Of a stretch of DNA of 64,000 nucleotides, positions 8,528-16,687 are shown one piece after another. The position numbers were made by a program, and so were the translations under genes. The notes under the pieces were generated by a model. It made no database searches. It was given only the letters and a program-made list of their open reading frames with translations, and had not been told where the DNA came from. Positions within the stretch are counted from its first letter, which is position 1; every line of letters starts with the position of its first letter. The stretch covers positions 1 through 64,000 of the forward strand of contig CAMDRP010000005.1 in the NCBI GenBank assembly GCA_945906965.1. The letters are read 5' to 3'. This DNA is from Opitutus sp. GAS368. Its GTDB lineage: Bacteria; Verrucomicrobiota; Verrucomicrobiia; Opitutales; Opitutaceae.

Positions 8528-8556
8528 TTGACTTAGCTAATAGCTTAGCTAATCAA
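8528..8556 (+). promoter_or_regulatory. Twin 8-bp palindromes overlapping the toxin-antitoxin promoter
   Basis: TTAGCTAA occurs twice, at 8533-8540 and 8545-8552, separated by TAGC. Each copy is a perfect palindrome. A TTGACT hexamer (-35-like) at 8528-8533 touches the first copy, and the antitoxin ATG is only 10 nt after the second. No good -10 or Shine-Dalgarno is visible. Paired palindromes of this kind are the normal operator form for Phd/VapB autoregulation, so I read this as the site where the antitoxin, or the toxin-antitoxin complex, represses its own operon. Confidence 0.65.
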
Positions 8557-8562
8557 TTTATT

Positions 8563-8907
8563 ATGTCCGTAATCCTCAAGCGTAAAGCCGCTCACCGCGC
8601 CGTTCGCCCGTCGCGCGTGGCCTCCGCCCCGATCAAGCTGCCCTCCATTGTTAACGTCCACGAAGCCAAGACTCAGCTCTCTCGTCTCCTCGCTCGCGTG
8701 GAGGCCGGCGAAGAAATCACCATCGCTCGCGCCGGCCAGCCATTCGCTCGGCTCGTGCCGCTGGAGGCGCCTGTTTTGTCACCCCGTGTGCCCGGTCGCT
8801 ACAAAGGTCTTTTTGGGCCACTCGGCGCGGCCGAGGCTTTAGCTCCATTGCCAGAGGAGTTTTCTGGGCTGACGGCCAGTCTCAGCGACCCGCTCGATCT
8901 ACCGTGA
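8563..8907 (+). CDS. Type II antitoxin, Phd/YefM family
   Basis: A 114-aa protein with a basic N-terminal extension (about 30 residues) and then the Phd/YefM DNA-binding domain: IVNVHEAKTQLSRLLARVEAGEEITIARAGQPFARLVPL. The C-terminal part (GRYKGLFG, then an acidic stretch ending DPLDLP) is the expected toxin-wrapping segment. It should neutralise the PIN toxin encoded next and bind the palindromes at 8533-8552. Its TGA overlaps the toxin's GTG start (GTGA), so translation is coupled and toxin should not be made without antitoxin. The N-terminal extension is longer than in many Phd proteins; an internal start near IVNVHEAKT is possible but has no obvious start codon nearby. Confidence 0.9.
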   Translation: MSVILKRKAAHRAVRPSRVASAPIKLPSIVNVHEAKTQLSRLLARVEAGEEITIARAGQPFARLVPLEAPVLSPRVPGRYKGLFGPLGAAEALAPLPEEFSGLTASLSDPLDLP

Positions 8908-9290
8908 AGCTGCTGCTAGATACCCACGCTGTCCTGTGGTGGTTGGATGATCATCCCTCGCTCAGCGCTAAGGCCCGCTGGTTGATCGCGGACCCGGGCA
9001 ATGAGTGTTGGCTGAGCGCCGTGTCGGTTTTTGAAATCACCACCAAGCATCGGCTCGGAAAACTCCGTCTGCCGCCGTCACTTTTACAGGGTTGGAGCCT
9101 GACGGTGAAGCAGGAGAACTGGCGATGGTTGCCCGTATCTCAGGATCATGCCGCTTACGCCGGAGCGCATCCCTCGCTGCATGGTGATCCCTTCGACCGT
9201 ATTTTGGCTGCCCAAGCTAAAATCGAAGCTCTTACGCTGGTTACCGTCGATCCGGCTTTTGTAAACTTCGCCTCGTCTACCGTTTGGTAG
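8904..9290 (+). CDS. VapC-type PIN-domain ribonuclease toxin
   Basis: A 128-aa PIN domain protein starting at GTG. The acidic residues expected to bind Mg are visible: D6 in LLLDTHAVLWWLDD, E44 in SVFEITTKHRLGKL, and D95/D98 in HGDPFDRILAAQA. The spacing and the LWWLDDHPSLS segment match the VapC group that pairs with Phd-type antitoxins. Such toxins cleave RNA (initiator tRNA or rRNA in studied cases) and arrest growth; the target here is unknown. It overlaps the antitoxin by 4 nt. Both genes use mixed codons not much different from neighbours, but the flanks (8521-8565 and 9300-9485) are clearly more AT-rich than the rest of the window. Confidence 0.9.
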   Translation: MKLLLDTHAVLWWLDDHPSLSAKARWLIADPGNECWLSAVSVFEITTKHRLGKLRLPPSLLQGWSLTVKQENWRWLPVSQDHAAYAGAHPSLHGDPFDRILAAQAKIEALTLVTVDPAFVNFASSTVW

Positions 9291-9466
9291 TAAAGTGACC
9301 TAGTTTTGAGGGTTTTTCTGTCGTATGAACGCGCTCACAAAACCTGTCGCGATATCCGCCTCTAAATCGATTTTATTTTCTTCAACTTTAAAATAAAGTG
9401 CCGCGCAGGCTCGTGATGAACCCATTGCGCTATAGTCACCTAGATTGACAAAATTTGTTTTAACTC

Positions 9467-9485
9467 AACATTTAAAAATGTTTTT
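9467..9485. terminator. AT-only hairpin between vapC and the TIGR03067 gene
   Basis: AACATTT and AAATGTT form a perfect 7-bp inverted repeat around AA (9467-9482), followed by TTT on the plus strand. It lies at the end of an approximately 200-nt AT-rich gap between convergent genes, so it could end transcription from either side. The stem is weak (one G-C pair per arm), which keeps confidence low. Confidence 0.3.
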
Positions 9486-9489
9486 CACG

Positions 9490-9882
9490 TCACAATTTAC
9501 GCCGATAGGTGACGAGATAGAGTTGGGAACCGGCCGGGCTCGCGAAGACGACGGGGATGGTGCCATCTAGGCCATAGCAAATGCGGAGGAGTTCGCCCTT
9601 GCGTTGGAAAATAGCGGGGATGGCTCGGCCAGCGTTGGGCCCGTGGGTGCCGCGGAGGGTCAGGAGGTTTTGCGGATCGCCCAGTTTAAATGTAAAGGTG
9701 TAATGGCCGCGGTCGGCAATCTCGCCGCTGTAGAAAACGGAGTAACAATCCAGCGTGAGTTGGAGGGTCGTGTTATCTACGAGGAGTGGGTGCGCGGGCT
9801 CGCCGGCGAGTTCGGCACGGACCATTTTCCAAGTGCCGTGGAGCGGATGATCGAAAGGGGCGGAGTTAGCAGATTCGTCCAT
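9490..9882 (-). CDS. TIGR03067-domain protein (lipocalin-like, uncharacterised)
   Basis: A 130-aa protein that reads like TIGR03067, a family common in Planctomycetes and Verrucomicrobia: LHGTWKMVRAELAGEPAHP at the start, an alternating beta-strand pattern (LQLTLDCYSVFYSG, GHYTFTFKLGD), a Pro/Gly-rich turn and GELLRICYGLDG followed by a short C-terminal strand. The GTW motif and strand pattern suggest a small lipocalin-like barrel. No signal peptide is visible. It starts 2 nt after rmuC and is the last gene of the tdh-kbl-cdd-rmuC run. Function unknown. Confidence 0.75.
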   Translation of the reverse strand: MDESANSAPFDHPLHGTWKMVRAELAGEPAHPLLVDNTTLQLTLDCYSVFYSGEIADRGHYTFTFKLGDPQNLLTLRGTHGPNAGRAIPAIFQRKGELLRICYGLDGTIPVVFASPAGSQLYLVTYRRKL

Positions 9883-9884
9883 GA

Positions 9885-11174
9885 TCAGGCGCGTTTGGTG
9901 ATTTCGCGGGGGGTGGATTCGACGAGGTTGGGTGGGCTGAGGTCCTTAGCGCCCTTGGCGCCGAGTTCGGCGAACTTGCGCGCCCCGGGGAGGACGGTGC
10001 CTTCAAAGGAACCGACGGCGGTATTGTATCCGCGGACGGCGGCGTCGAGGCCGCGGCCAACTTTTTCGAGGTTCTCGGCGAAGGCGGCGATGCGGTCGTA
10101 GAGTTGGCGGCCGAGGGCGCTGATCTCGTCGGCGTTTTTGGAGACGGCTTCCTGGCGCCAACCGTAGGCGGCGGCTTTGAGCAGGGCAATGAGAGTGGTG
10201 GGAGTGGCTAGGAGGACGCGGCGGGTGAGGGCGCGGTCCATGAGGCTGGAGTCGGCGGTGAGGGCGGCGGTAAGGAAGTGGTCGCCGGGTAGAAACAGAA
10301 CAACGAACTCGGGGGCGGGTTGAAATTGCTCCCAGTAATTTTTCGCGCCGAGGGCGTCGATGTGACCGCGGACCTTTTGGGCGTGGTCGTCGAGGCGTGC
10401 GGCGCGGGTGGATTCGTCGGTGGTATCGACCGCGGCGCGGTAGGATTCGAGCGGGGCTTTGGCGTCGACGACGATGCGTTGGCCACCGGGGAGGCGCACA
10501 ACGAGATCGGCGCGGAAGCCGCCAGCCGAAGCGGTTTCCTGCTCGGAGAAATCGCAGTAGGGCAGCATGTCGGCCATCTCGACGACGCGGCGGAGTTGGA
10601 GTTCGCCCCAGCTGCCGGCGAAGGATGTGGAACGAAGAGCGGTGGAGAGTTTGTTGGCCTCGGCTTGGAGCTGAAGTTGGGCCGTACCGAGGGTTTTGAG
10701 CTGTTCTCCGAGCGCGCCATAAGCGGTGGCGCGGGCTTTTTCGATTTCGGCGATCTTGCCATCGACTTTTTCGAGGGACTCGCGGAGTGGTTTGACGAGG
10801 GCGTCGATGGCGAGTTGGCGTTTCTCGAGGTCGCCGGCAGATTGAGTCTGAAGTTGGGCGAAGGATTGTTGGGCTTGCGCGAGAAAATCGGCGCGGTTGG
10901 CGCGGAGGGCGTCGGCGGAGAGGGCTTTGAACTCAGCGACGAGGCGTTCGTGGGCGGATTTCTCGGCAGTGAGCTCGGTGGCGTGCTGGGTGACGAGCGT
11001 CGAGAGCCGCTGCGTCTCGGTGCGTTGCTCGGCAAGTTCTTGGGCAAGCCGAGAGTTTTCCTGGGCGAGGGCGCGGGTGCGCTCGGTGAGTGTGGCGGCG
11101 CGGCCGCGCCAATAAAACCAGACGATCAGCGCGCTGAGTCCGGCGGCGAGGAGGGCGGTGATAAAAAGCGACAT
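9885..11174 (-). CDS. rmuC: RmuC-family DNA recombination protein
   Basis: A 429-aa protein with an N-terminal membrane anchor (LFITALLAAGLSALIVWFYW), a long coiled coil (about residues 28-190, rich in E/Q/A/L with TERTRALAQENSRLAQELAEQ), and a C-terminal nuclease-like domain: GSWGELQLRRVVEMADMLPYCDFSEQ, RIVVDAKAPLESYRAA and VVLFLPGDHFLTAALTAD. The D-x-K pair in VVDAKAPL is the restriction-endonuclease-fold signature of RmuC. RmuC limits short inverted-repeat recombination in E. coli and is present in most bacteria. It follows cdd by 8 nt in the same minus-strand operon. Confidence 0.92.
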   Translation of the reverse strand: MSLFITALLAAGLSALIVWFYWRGRAATLTERTRALAQENSRLAQELAEQRTETQRLSTLVTQHATELTAEKSAHERLVAEFKALSADALRANRADFLAQAQQSFAQLQTQSAGDLEKRQLAIDALVKPLRESLEKVDGKIAEIEKARATAYGALGEQLKTLGTAQLQLQAEANKLSTALRSTSFAGSWGELQLRRVVEMADMLPYCDFSEQETASAGGFRADLVVRLPGGQRIVVDAKAPLESYRAAVDTTDESTRAARLDDHAQKVRGHIDALGAKNYWEQFQPAPEFVVLFLPGDHFLTAALTADSSLMDRALTRRVLLATPTTLIALLKAAAYGWRQEAVSKNADEISALGRQLYDRIAAFAENLEKVGRGLDAAVRGYNTAVGSFEGTVLPGARKFAELGAKGAKDLSPPNLVESTPREITKRA

Positions 11175-11182
11175 GGAGAAAA

Positions 11183-11596
11183 TCAGGCGAGAGCGTCGGG
11201 GCCGAAGGCGCCGGGGAGCAAGCGATCGAGGGTGGTTTCATGGCGCGCGGTGGACGCGCAGACGCTGATGACGAGAGCCGTTGGACCGAATTCGTTGATG
11301 ACTTGGCGGCAAGCACCGCAGGGGCTCGTGGGCTGGGCAGTGGGCGTGAAAACGGCGACGGCAAGAATGCGGCGCTCTCCGGCGGCGGCGGCGGTAAAGA
11401 TCGCGGTACGTTCGGCGCAGTTGCAAAGACCGTAGGAGGCGTTCTCGACGTTGCAGCCGACGTAGATTTGGCCCGAGGCGGCGAGGACGGCGGCACCGAC
11501 GGGAAATTCGGAATACGGTGAGTACGATTGCTTGGCGGCAGCGCGGGCGGCTTTTTCGAGCTGGCGGCAAACGAGGGAGGAGATTTTTTTAGCCAT
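11183..11596 (-). CDS. cdd: Cytidine deaminase
   Basis: A 137-aa homotetrameric-type cytidine deaminase: MAKKISSLVCRQLEKAARAAAKQSYSPYSEFPVGAAVL. The zinc and proton-shuttle motifs are complete: NCAERTAIF (Cys-Ala-Glu) and PCGACRQVINEFG. It converts cytidine and deoxycytidine to uridine and deoxyuridine for pyrimidine salvage. I chose ATG at 11596; the ORF-track start is 60 codons upstream and would overlap kbl. It lies 10 nt after kbl and 8 nt before rmuC. The visible C-terminus (LPGAFGPDALA) is normal for the family. Confidence 0.95.
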   Translation of the reverse strand: MAKKISSLVCRQLEKAARAAAKQSYSPYSEFPVGAAVLAASGQIYVGCNVENASYGLCNCAERTAIFTAAAAGERRILAVAVFTPTAQPTSPCGACRQVINEFGPTALVISVCASTARHETTLDRLLPGAFGPDALA

Positions 11597-11606
11597 GGGG
11601 AAAGAA

Positions 11607-12797
11607 TCAGAGGCCGAGTTCGGTTTTGGTGGTGGCGAAGGCGTTGATGGCAAACTCGAGGTCGGCACGCGTGTGGGCGGCGCTGACTTGGGTGCGGATG
11701 CGGGCGGCTCCTTGGGGTACGACCGGATAGAAAAAACCGACGACGTACACGCTTTTTTCGAGCATGCGCGCGGCAAATCGCTGCGAGAGCGCAGCGTCGC
11801 CGAGCATCACGGGAACAATCGGATGCGAGCCGGGTTTGAGCGTGAGGCCGGCGGCAGTGAGACCGGCGCGAAAAAATTTCGTGTTGTCTTCGAGGCGATC
11901 GCGCAAAGCCGTCGAGGTGCTGATGAGATCGAGGGCGGCGAGGGACGAGGCGACGATGGCGGGCGCGAGCGAGTTGGAAAACAGGTACGGGCGGGAGCGC
12001 TGGCGGAGTAGGGCGATGATTTCTTTTTTACCACTGAGGTAGCCGCCGCTGGCGCCGCCGAGGGCTTTGCCGAGCGTGCCCGAAATGAGGTCGATGCGAC
12101 CCATCACACCGCAGTGCTCGGGCGTGCCGCGGCCGGTCTTGCCCATGAAGCCGACGGCGTGGCTGTCGTCGACCATCACGAGGGCACCATAGCGTTCGGC
12201 GAGTTCGCAGATCTCGCGCAGGGGCGCGATGAAACCGTCCATTGAAAACACGCCGTCGGTCACGACGAGTTTGAAGCGAGCCTTGGCGGCGTCGGCGGCT
12301 TGGAGTTGGGCCTCGAGATCGGCGAGGTTGCAGTTTTTGTAGCGGAAGCGCTGGGCCTTGCAGAGGCGGATGCCGTCGATGATCGAGGCGTGATTTAATT
12401 CATCGCTGATGACGGCGTCCTCCGCGGTGAGAAGCGTTTCAAAAGCGCCGCCGTTGGCGTCGAAACAGGAGGAATAAAGAATGGTATCTTCTACGCCGAG
12501 GAAGGCGCTCAGGCGTTGCTCGAGTTCGCGGTGGATTTCTTGCGTGCCGCAGATGAAACGCACCGAGGCGAGGCCGTAACCCCAACGATCGAGCGCGGCG
12601 TGGGCGGCGGTGATGAGCGCGGGGTGATTGGCGAGACCAAGGTAGTTGTTGGCGCAGAAATTCAGCACCTCGCGGCCGCCGGCGACGGCGATGTGTGCGG
12701 ATTGCGCGGTGGCGATGAGGCGTTCGCGTTTGGTGAGACCGGCGACGTCAATTTCGCTGAGGGTTTTTTCGAGGTGCGCGAGATAGGCGGGCGTCAT
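11607..12797 (-). CDS. kbl: 2-amino-3-ketobutyrate CoA ligase (glycine C-acetyltransferase)
   Basis: A 396-aa PLP enzyme of the alpha-oxoamine synthase family, close in length to E. coli Kbl (398). Visible blocks: [63 protein letters not shown] and the Schiff-base lysine segment [16 protein letters not shown]. It cleaves 2-amino-3-ketobutyrate with CoA to glycine and acetyl-CoA, the second step of threonine breakdown. The dehydrogenase that makes its unstable substrate is encoded directly upstream (3-nt gap), which separates this from the homologous BioF and serine palmitoyltransferase. Confidence 0.96.
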   Translation of the reverse strand: MTPAYLAHLEKTLSEIDVAGLTKRERLIATAQSAHIAVAGGREVLNFCANNYLGLANHPALITAAHAALDRWGYGLASVRFICGTQEIHRELEQRLSAFLGVEDTILYSSCFDANGGAFETLLTAEDAVISDELNHASIIDGIRLCKAQRFRYKNCNLADLEAQLQAADAAKARFKLVVTDGVFSMDGFIAPLREICELAERYGALVMVDDSHAVGFMGKTGRGTPEHCGVMGRIDLISGTLGKALGGASGGYLSGKKEIIALLRQRSRPYLFSNSLAPAIVASSLAALDLISTSTALRDRLEDNTKFFRAGLTAAGLTLKPGSHPIVPVMLGDAALSQRFAARMLEKSVYVVGFFYPVVPQGAARIRTQVSAAHTRADLEFAINAFATTKTELGL

Positions 12798-12800
12798 AGG

Positions 12801-13841
12801 TCAGTCCCAGTTCAGGATGATTTTCCCGCTGCGACCGGAGCGCATGAGATCGAAGCCTTTTTGGAAATCGGTGTAATCAAAACGATGCGTAATGACCGGC
12901 GAGATATCGAGGCCACGTTGGATGAGAGAGGTCATCTTGTACCAGGTCTCATACATCTCGCGGCCGTAGATGCCGCGGATCGTGAGCATATTAAATACGA
13001 CTTTATTCCAATCCACGGCAGCGGCGCCGGGCATGATGCCAAGGAGGGCGATACGGCCGCCGTGGGCCATGTTGTCGATCATGGTGTTGAGCGCGATGGG
13101 ATTGCCGGACATTTCGAGGCCAACATCGAAACCCTCCTTCATGCCAATCTCGCGTTGGACGTCGGCGAGATTTTCTTTGGAAACATCGACTGTACGCGTG
13201 GCGCCCATGCGGGCGGCGAGGGCGAGGCGGTCGGGGTTCACGTCGGTGACGACGACCTTGCGCGCGCCCGCTTGTTGGGCGATGGCGGTGGCCATGCAAC
13301 CGATGGGGCCGGCGCCGGTGATGAGCACGTCCTCGCCGACGAGATCATATTGAAGGGCGGTGTGCGTGGCGTTGCCGAGCGGGTCGAAGCACGACAGTAC
13401 GTCCAGAGGAATGGCGGGATCGACGTGCACGGCGTTGGTGGCGGGGATGCAGAGGTATTCGGCGAACGCGCCGTCGCGGTTCACGCCCACGCCTTTGGTG
13501 GCTTTGCAAAGGTGGCGCCGGCCGGCGAGGCAGTTGCGGCAGAGGCCACAAACGATGTGACCCTCGCCGTCGACCAGATCACCCGGCGAGAAGCCGATGA
13601 CGTTGGCGCCGACGGCTTCGATGGTGCCAACGAATTCGTGGCCGACCACCATTGGCGGCTTGATGGTTTTTTCCGCCCACGCATCCCAGTTGTAGATGTG
13701 AACATCGGTGCCGCAGATGGAGGTTTTTTTGACCTTGATGAGGACGTCATTGACACCGGGCTTGGGCACGGGGACATCCGTGAGCGAGAGGCCGGGGCCA
13801 GCTTGGAGTTTGGCGATGGCGCGCATAGTGGAAGCGGGCAT
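12801..13841 (-). CDS. tdh: L-threonine 3-dehydrogenase
   Basis: A 346-aa zinc-dependent medium-chain dehydrogenase, very close to E. coli Tdh: [32 protein letters not shown], a structural zinc lobe [15 protein letters not shown], and the nucleotide-binding [17 protein letters not shown]. It oxidises threonine with NAD+ to 2-amino-3-ketobutyrate, handed to Kbl encoded just after. A second ATG five codons in (MRAIAKLQ, 13826) would give 341 aa, exactly the E. coli length; neither start has a clear Shine-Dalgarno. It is the first gene of the tdh-kbl-cdd-rmuC run and divergent from the dGTPase gene. Confidence 0.96.
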   Translation of the reverse strand: MPASTMRAIAKLQAGPGLSLTDVPVPKPGVNDVLIKVKKTSICGTDVHIYNWDAWAEKTIKPPMVVGHEFVGTIEAVGANVIGFSPGDLVDGEGHIVCGLCRNCLAGRRHLCKATKGVGVNRDGAFAEYLCIPATNAVHVDPAIPLDVLSCFDPLGNATHTALQYDLVGEDVLITGAGPIGCMATAIAQQAGARKVVVTDVNPDRLALAARMGATRTVDVSKENLADVQREIGMKEGFDVGLEMSGNPIALNTMIDNMAHGGRIALLGIMPGAAAVDWNKVVFNMLTIRGIYGREMYETWYKMTSLIQRGLDISPVITHRFDYTDFQKGFDLMRSGRSGKIILNWD

Positions 13842-13874
13842 GGGATTTTTGATTGGTCCGGAGTTTAGCGATGG

Positions 13875-13907
13875 GGGCGGGCGGGAAACAATGGTGAACG
13901 CTCGCCC
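13875..13907. promoter_or_regulatory. Inverted repeat in the tdh/dgt divergent promoter region
   Basis: GGGCGGGCG (13875-13883) and CGCTCGCCC (13899-13907) form a 9-bp arm with one G-T wobble around a 15-nt centre. It lies between the divergent starts of tdh and the dGTPase gene, where an operator or the leader of either transcript would be. No promoter hexamers can be assigned with confidence. Confidence 0.3.
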
Positions 13908-14034
13908 ATGACACAGATTTACCGCGCGGACCGAAATTTCATTTCTAGGTAACTCACGGAAAGCGCGGCGCCTGCGGCGGTGCGATATGGGTTTGCCTCT
14001 GCGGTGGGGAGCGGGTGCGCTGGGCGTTCAGCCG

Positions 14035-15303
14035 ATGATGAACCGATTTTATACCGACTTCGACGCAGAGACATACGGCGCGGCTCGCAAGACCGATTAC
14101 CGTAACGCGTTTCAAATTGACCGCGACCGGATCATCCACGCGCACGCGTTTCGGAAACTGCAGTCGAAGACGCAAGTGTTTCTCTCGGGTGAATACGATT
14201 TTTACCGCACGCGGCTCACGCACTCGATGGAAGTTGCGCAGATCGGGCGCTCGATTTGCCTCTATTTACAGACGCAGGGCGGAGCGTTGGCGGATGATTT
14301 TTTTATCGATGGAGATTTGGTCGAGGCGGTGTGTCTCGCGCACGATCTCGGGCATCCGCCGTTTGGGCATTCGGGCGAACGCACCTTGCAGGAGTTGATG
14401 TTGCCTTGGGGCGGTTTCGAGGGGAACGCGCAGACGTTGCATCTGCTCACGGAGACGATGTTTCAAAACGAATCGGGCGTGCGCGGCATGCAGGCGACGC
14501 GCGCACTACTCGACGGTGTGTTGAAGTACAAAAAATTGTTCGCGGAGTTTCCCGCGCCCCCGGCGAATCATTTTCTCTACGATCCGCAGGGTGCGGTACG
14601 GACGTTTGTTTTTGGCGCGGCGACGATACCTGCGGAGTTGCACGCTGAGGAAACACTGAACGCGTTTAAAAGTGTGGAGTGTCAGATCATGGATTGGGCG
14701 GACGATGCGGCGTACTCGCTTAACGATATCGTGGACGGCGTGAAGGCGGGCTTTTTGACGATCGAGCGGATCGAGGCTTGGGCGGCGAGCGAGGCGATTG
14801 ATGCGGAGCGACAGAGCTGGCTCGACGCGTTATTTGCGGCCATTCGGGCGGATCGACTGGAAAATGTGTTTTCGGCCAAGATCGGGGTGTTCATCACGGC
14901 GTGCCGGTTGCGGGAGCGAAAAAATTTCATGAGCGCGGCGACGAACCGTTACCGTTTCGAACTCGTGTTGGCACCGTCAGCGGGGCGGGAGGCGATGTTT
15001 TATAAAAAGATGGCCAACGACATCATCTTTGAGAGTCCGCAACTCCAACAGATGGAGCACAAGGCGCAGAAGGTGATGTTTGAACTCTGGGATTCGGCGT
15101 GGAAAAACTACGTCGCGCGCTCGGGCCGCATCATTCACATCTTGCCGCCGCGGGTCGGTAAATTGATTGCCGCAGAAACGACCGAAGCCGGGAAAGCGCG
15201 CCAAATCTGTGATTGGTTGGCGGGGCTCACGGACGGAATGATCGTGCGGACTTACCAGCGGCTGTTTGATCCGGAGCTAGGATCGATCCGGGATTTGAGT
15301 TAA
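14035..15303 (+). CDS. dGTPase-like deoxynucleoside triphosphohydrolase (HD domain)
   Basis: A 422-aa protein from the ATG pair MMNRFYTDFD. The ORF-track start 16 codons upstream adds a sequence not expected in the family. The HD motifs are intact: FRKLQSKTQVFLSG, TRLTHSMEVAQIGRSIC, and AHDLGHPPFGHSGERTL, which supplies the metal-binding His-Asp pair. Later blocks NAQTLHLLTET and IMDWADDAAYSLNDIVDG are characteristic of deoxyguanosinetriphosphate triphosphohydrolase-like proteins. These hydrolyse dNTPs to deoxynucleosides and triphosphate, adjusting dNTP pools. Length fits the non-E. coli 'dGTPase-like' subgroup. It is divergent from tdh and ends 6 nt before the convergent HD gene. Confidence 0.93.
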   Translation: MMNRFYTDFDAETYGAARKTDYRNAFQIDRDRIIHAHAFRKLQSKTQVFLSGEYDFYRTRLTHSMEVAQIGRSICLYLQTQGGALADDFFIDGDLVEAVCLAHDLGHPPFGHSGERTLQELMLPWGGFEGNAQTLHLLTETMFQNESGVRGMQATRALLDGVLKYKKLFAEFPAPPANHFLYDPQGAVRTFVFGAATIPAELHAEETLNAFKSVECQIMDWADDAAYSLNDIVDGVKAGFLTIERIEAWAASEAIDAERQSWLDALFAAIRADRLENVFSAKIGVFITACRLRERKNFMSAATNRYRFELVLAPSAGREAMFYKKMANDIIFESPQLQQMEHKAQKVMFELWDSAWKNYVARSGRIIHILPPRVGKLIAAETTEAGKARQICDWLAGLTDGMIVRTYQRLFDPELGSIRDLS

Positions 15304-15309
15304 GTTTTT

Positions 15310-15912
15310 TTAGGCCAAGAGATGACCGTCGCGGACGGCTCGGGCGACCATAGCTTGAGCGTAGGCCCAGAGATCGGCGCTGCCCTCGGCGATATGGGCG
15401 TTGCGGGCGAGAACGCGGTCGGAGGTGATGCCGTGTTTTTTCCACGCGGCGCCTTCGGTCGAGCAATTCAGTAACATCGGGTGAAAGCGGTCCACGGCGG
15501 CGGCGAATTTAGCTTCGGGGGTTTGGCGGGCTTCAAACTCATCCCAGAGCGCGCGAAACTCGGCGGATTGACCGGGCGGCAAGAGCCCAAAAATGCGGTC
15601 AGCGGCGAGGCACTCGCGCGCGTGTTGGTCAGCCATGTTTTTCGTGTCGTAGGCGAACGTGTCGCCTGCGTCGATTTCGACGAGGTCGTGGATGATCACC
15701 ATCTTGAGCGCGCGGAGCACGTCGAGGTGCGGGACGTTGGCGTGCTCGGCGAGGGTGATCACCAGCAAACAGAGACCCCAGGAGTGTTCGGCGTCGTTTT
15801 CGGCGCGACGGCTGACGGTGTTCACCGTCTGCCGGAAAATATTTTTGAGCTGATCGACCTCGACGATGAAGGCGATCTGGCGCGAGAGACGTTCGAGCGG
15901 AGTGGCGCTCAC
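15310..15912 (-). CDS. HD domain phosphohydrolase (YfbR/HDDC2-like, probable 5'-nucleotidase)
   Basis: I place the start at GTG 15912, overlapping the SGNH gene's stop as GTGA, giving 200 aa: VSATPLERLSRQIAFIVEVDQLKNIFRQT. The metal-binding set is visible: AENDAEHSWGLC (His), MVIIHDLVEIDAGDTFAYD (His-Asp and a later Asp), and a C-terminal AAAVDRFHPMLLN (Asp). This is the arrangement of YfbR and eukaryotic HDDC2, which dephosphorylate deoxynucleoside monophosphates. The ORF-track start (253 aa) adds a frame-shifted copy of the SGNH gene's end and is not credible. Translation is coupled to the upstream gene. Confidence 0.88.
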   Translation of the reverse strand: MSATPLERLSRQIAFIVEVDQLKNIFRQTVNTVSRRAENDAEHSWGLCLLVITLAEHANVPHLDVLRALKMVIIHDLVEIDAGDTFAYDTKNMADQHARECLAADRIFGLLPPGQSAEFRALWDEFEARQTPEAKFAAAVDRFHPMLLNCSTEGAAWKKHGITSDRVLARNAHIAEGSADLWAYAQAMVARAVRDGHLLA

Positions 15913-16583
15913 GGTTTCAGGTAAGGGGCGAGGACTCGGGTCCAGATCGCGTAGCCGGCCGGTTGCATGTGGAGTTGATCGGCGATGAAAAGTTCGGGGC
16001 GGGTTTTGCCAGCGGCATCGAGCATTGGCGTGGCGACATCCACAAAAGTGCGGCGCGGATCTTGGGCGCATTCGGCGGCGATGAGTTGGTTGGCGAGCAG
16101 GACTTTGTCGCGGATTTTGGCTCGAGAAGGACTTTCTTTGACGGCGAGGAAGATGATTTTCGTCTTCGGGAGCGCGGGGTGGATTTTGGCGCAGAATGCT
16201 TGGAAATCGGCCAGCAAGGCTTCGGCGGATTTGCCGGCTTGGAGGTCGTTTTCACCCGCGTAAACGACGACGAGGCGCGGCACGTAGGGGATGACGACGC
16301 GGTCCGCGTAGAACACGCTGTCAGAAAGCTCTGAGCCACCGAAGCCGCGGTTGAGCGTGGTGATGCCAGGGAAATCGGCGGCTAGGCTCGTCCAACGGCG
16401 GATGGAAGAACTACCCACAAATACTACGGCATCGCGGGTGGGTGCTTTGATCGCGTCGGCTTGGGTGTATTTATTGATTTCGGCGGCCCATTTTTCGGGC
16501 GCGGCAAAGACGCTGGCACTTAGAAGCAGCGCGCTGGTGATGAGGGGGCAAAAAAGAAGGGGAAGGGAGCGAAGACAGCGCAT
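15909..16583 (-). CDS. SGNH/GDSL-type hydrolase, secreted
   Basis: A 224-aa protein starting at MRCLRSLPLLF, which gives a clean signal peptide (about 1-28, cleaved near VFA-AP). A longer start 20 codons upstream would spoil the signal. SGNH blocks: DAVVFVGSSSIRRW (nucleophile Ser in block I), NRGFGGSELSD (Gly), VVVYAGENDLQ (Asn) and the C-terminal Asp-x-x-His in IADQLHMQPAGYAIW. The serine sits in GSSSIR rather than GDS, as in the PAF-acetylhydrolase-like subgroup. Likely an esterase or acetylxylan/lysophospholipid-type hydrolase in the periplasm; substrate unknown. It heads a two-gene unit with the HD protein. Confidence 0.88.
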   Translation of the reverse strand: MRCLRSLPLLFCPLITSALLLSASVFAAPEKWAAEINKYTQADAIKAPTRDAVVFVGSSSIRRWTSLAADFPGITTLNRGFGGSELSDSVFYADRVVIPYVPRLVVVYAGENDLQAGKSAEALLADFQAFCAKIHPALPKTKIIFLAVKESPSRAKIRDKVLLANQLIAAECAQDPRRTFVDVATPMLDAAGKTRPELFIADQLHMQPAGYAIWTRVLAPYLKP

Positions 16584-16687
16584 AAGTATTAGCAAACACC
16601 GCACTGCACCGTCGGCAATACGAGAGCGCGAGAGTTTTTTCACGCGCAGGGTTGCGCGGATGGCTTATCCGGCTGAAACGTGGTGCG

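Noticed and set aside
12516-13868. 450-aa plus-strand ORF opposite tdh
   Set aside because: Shadow of tdh; no motif.
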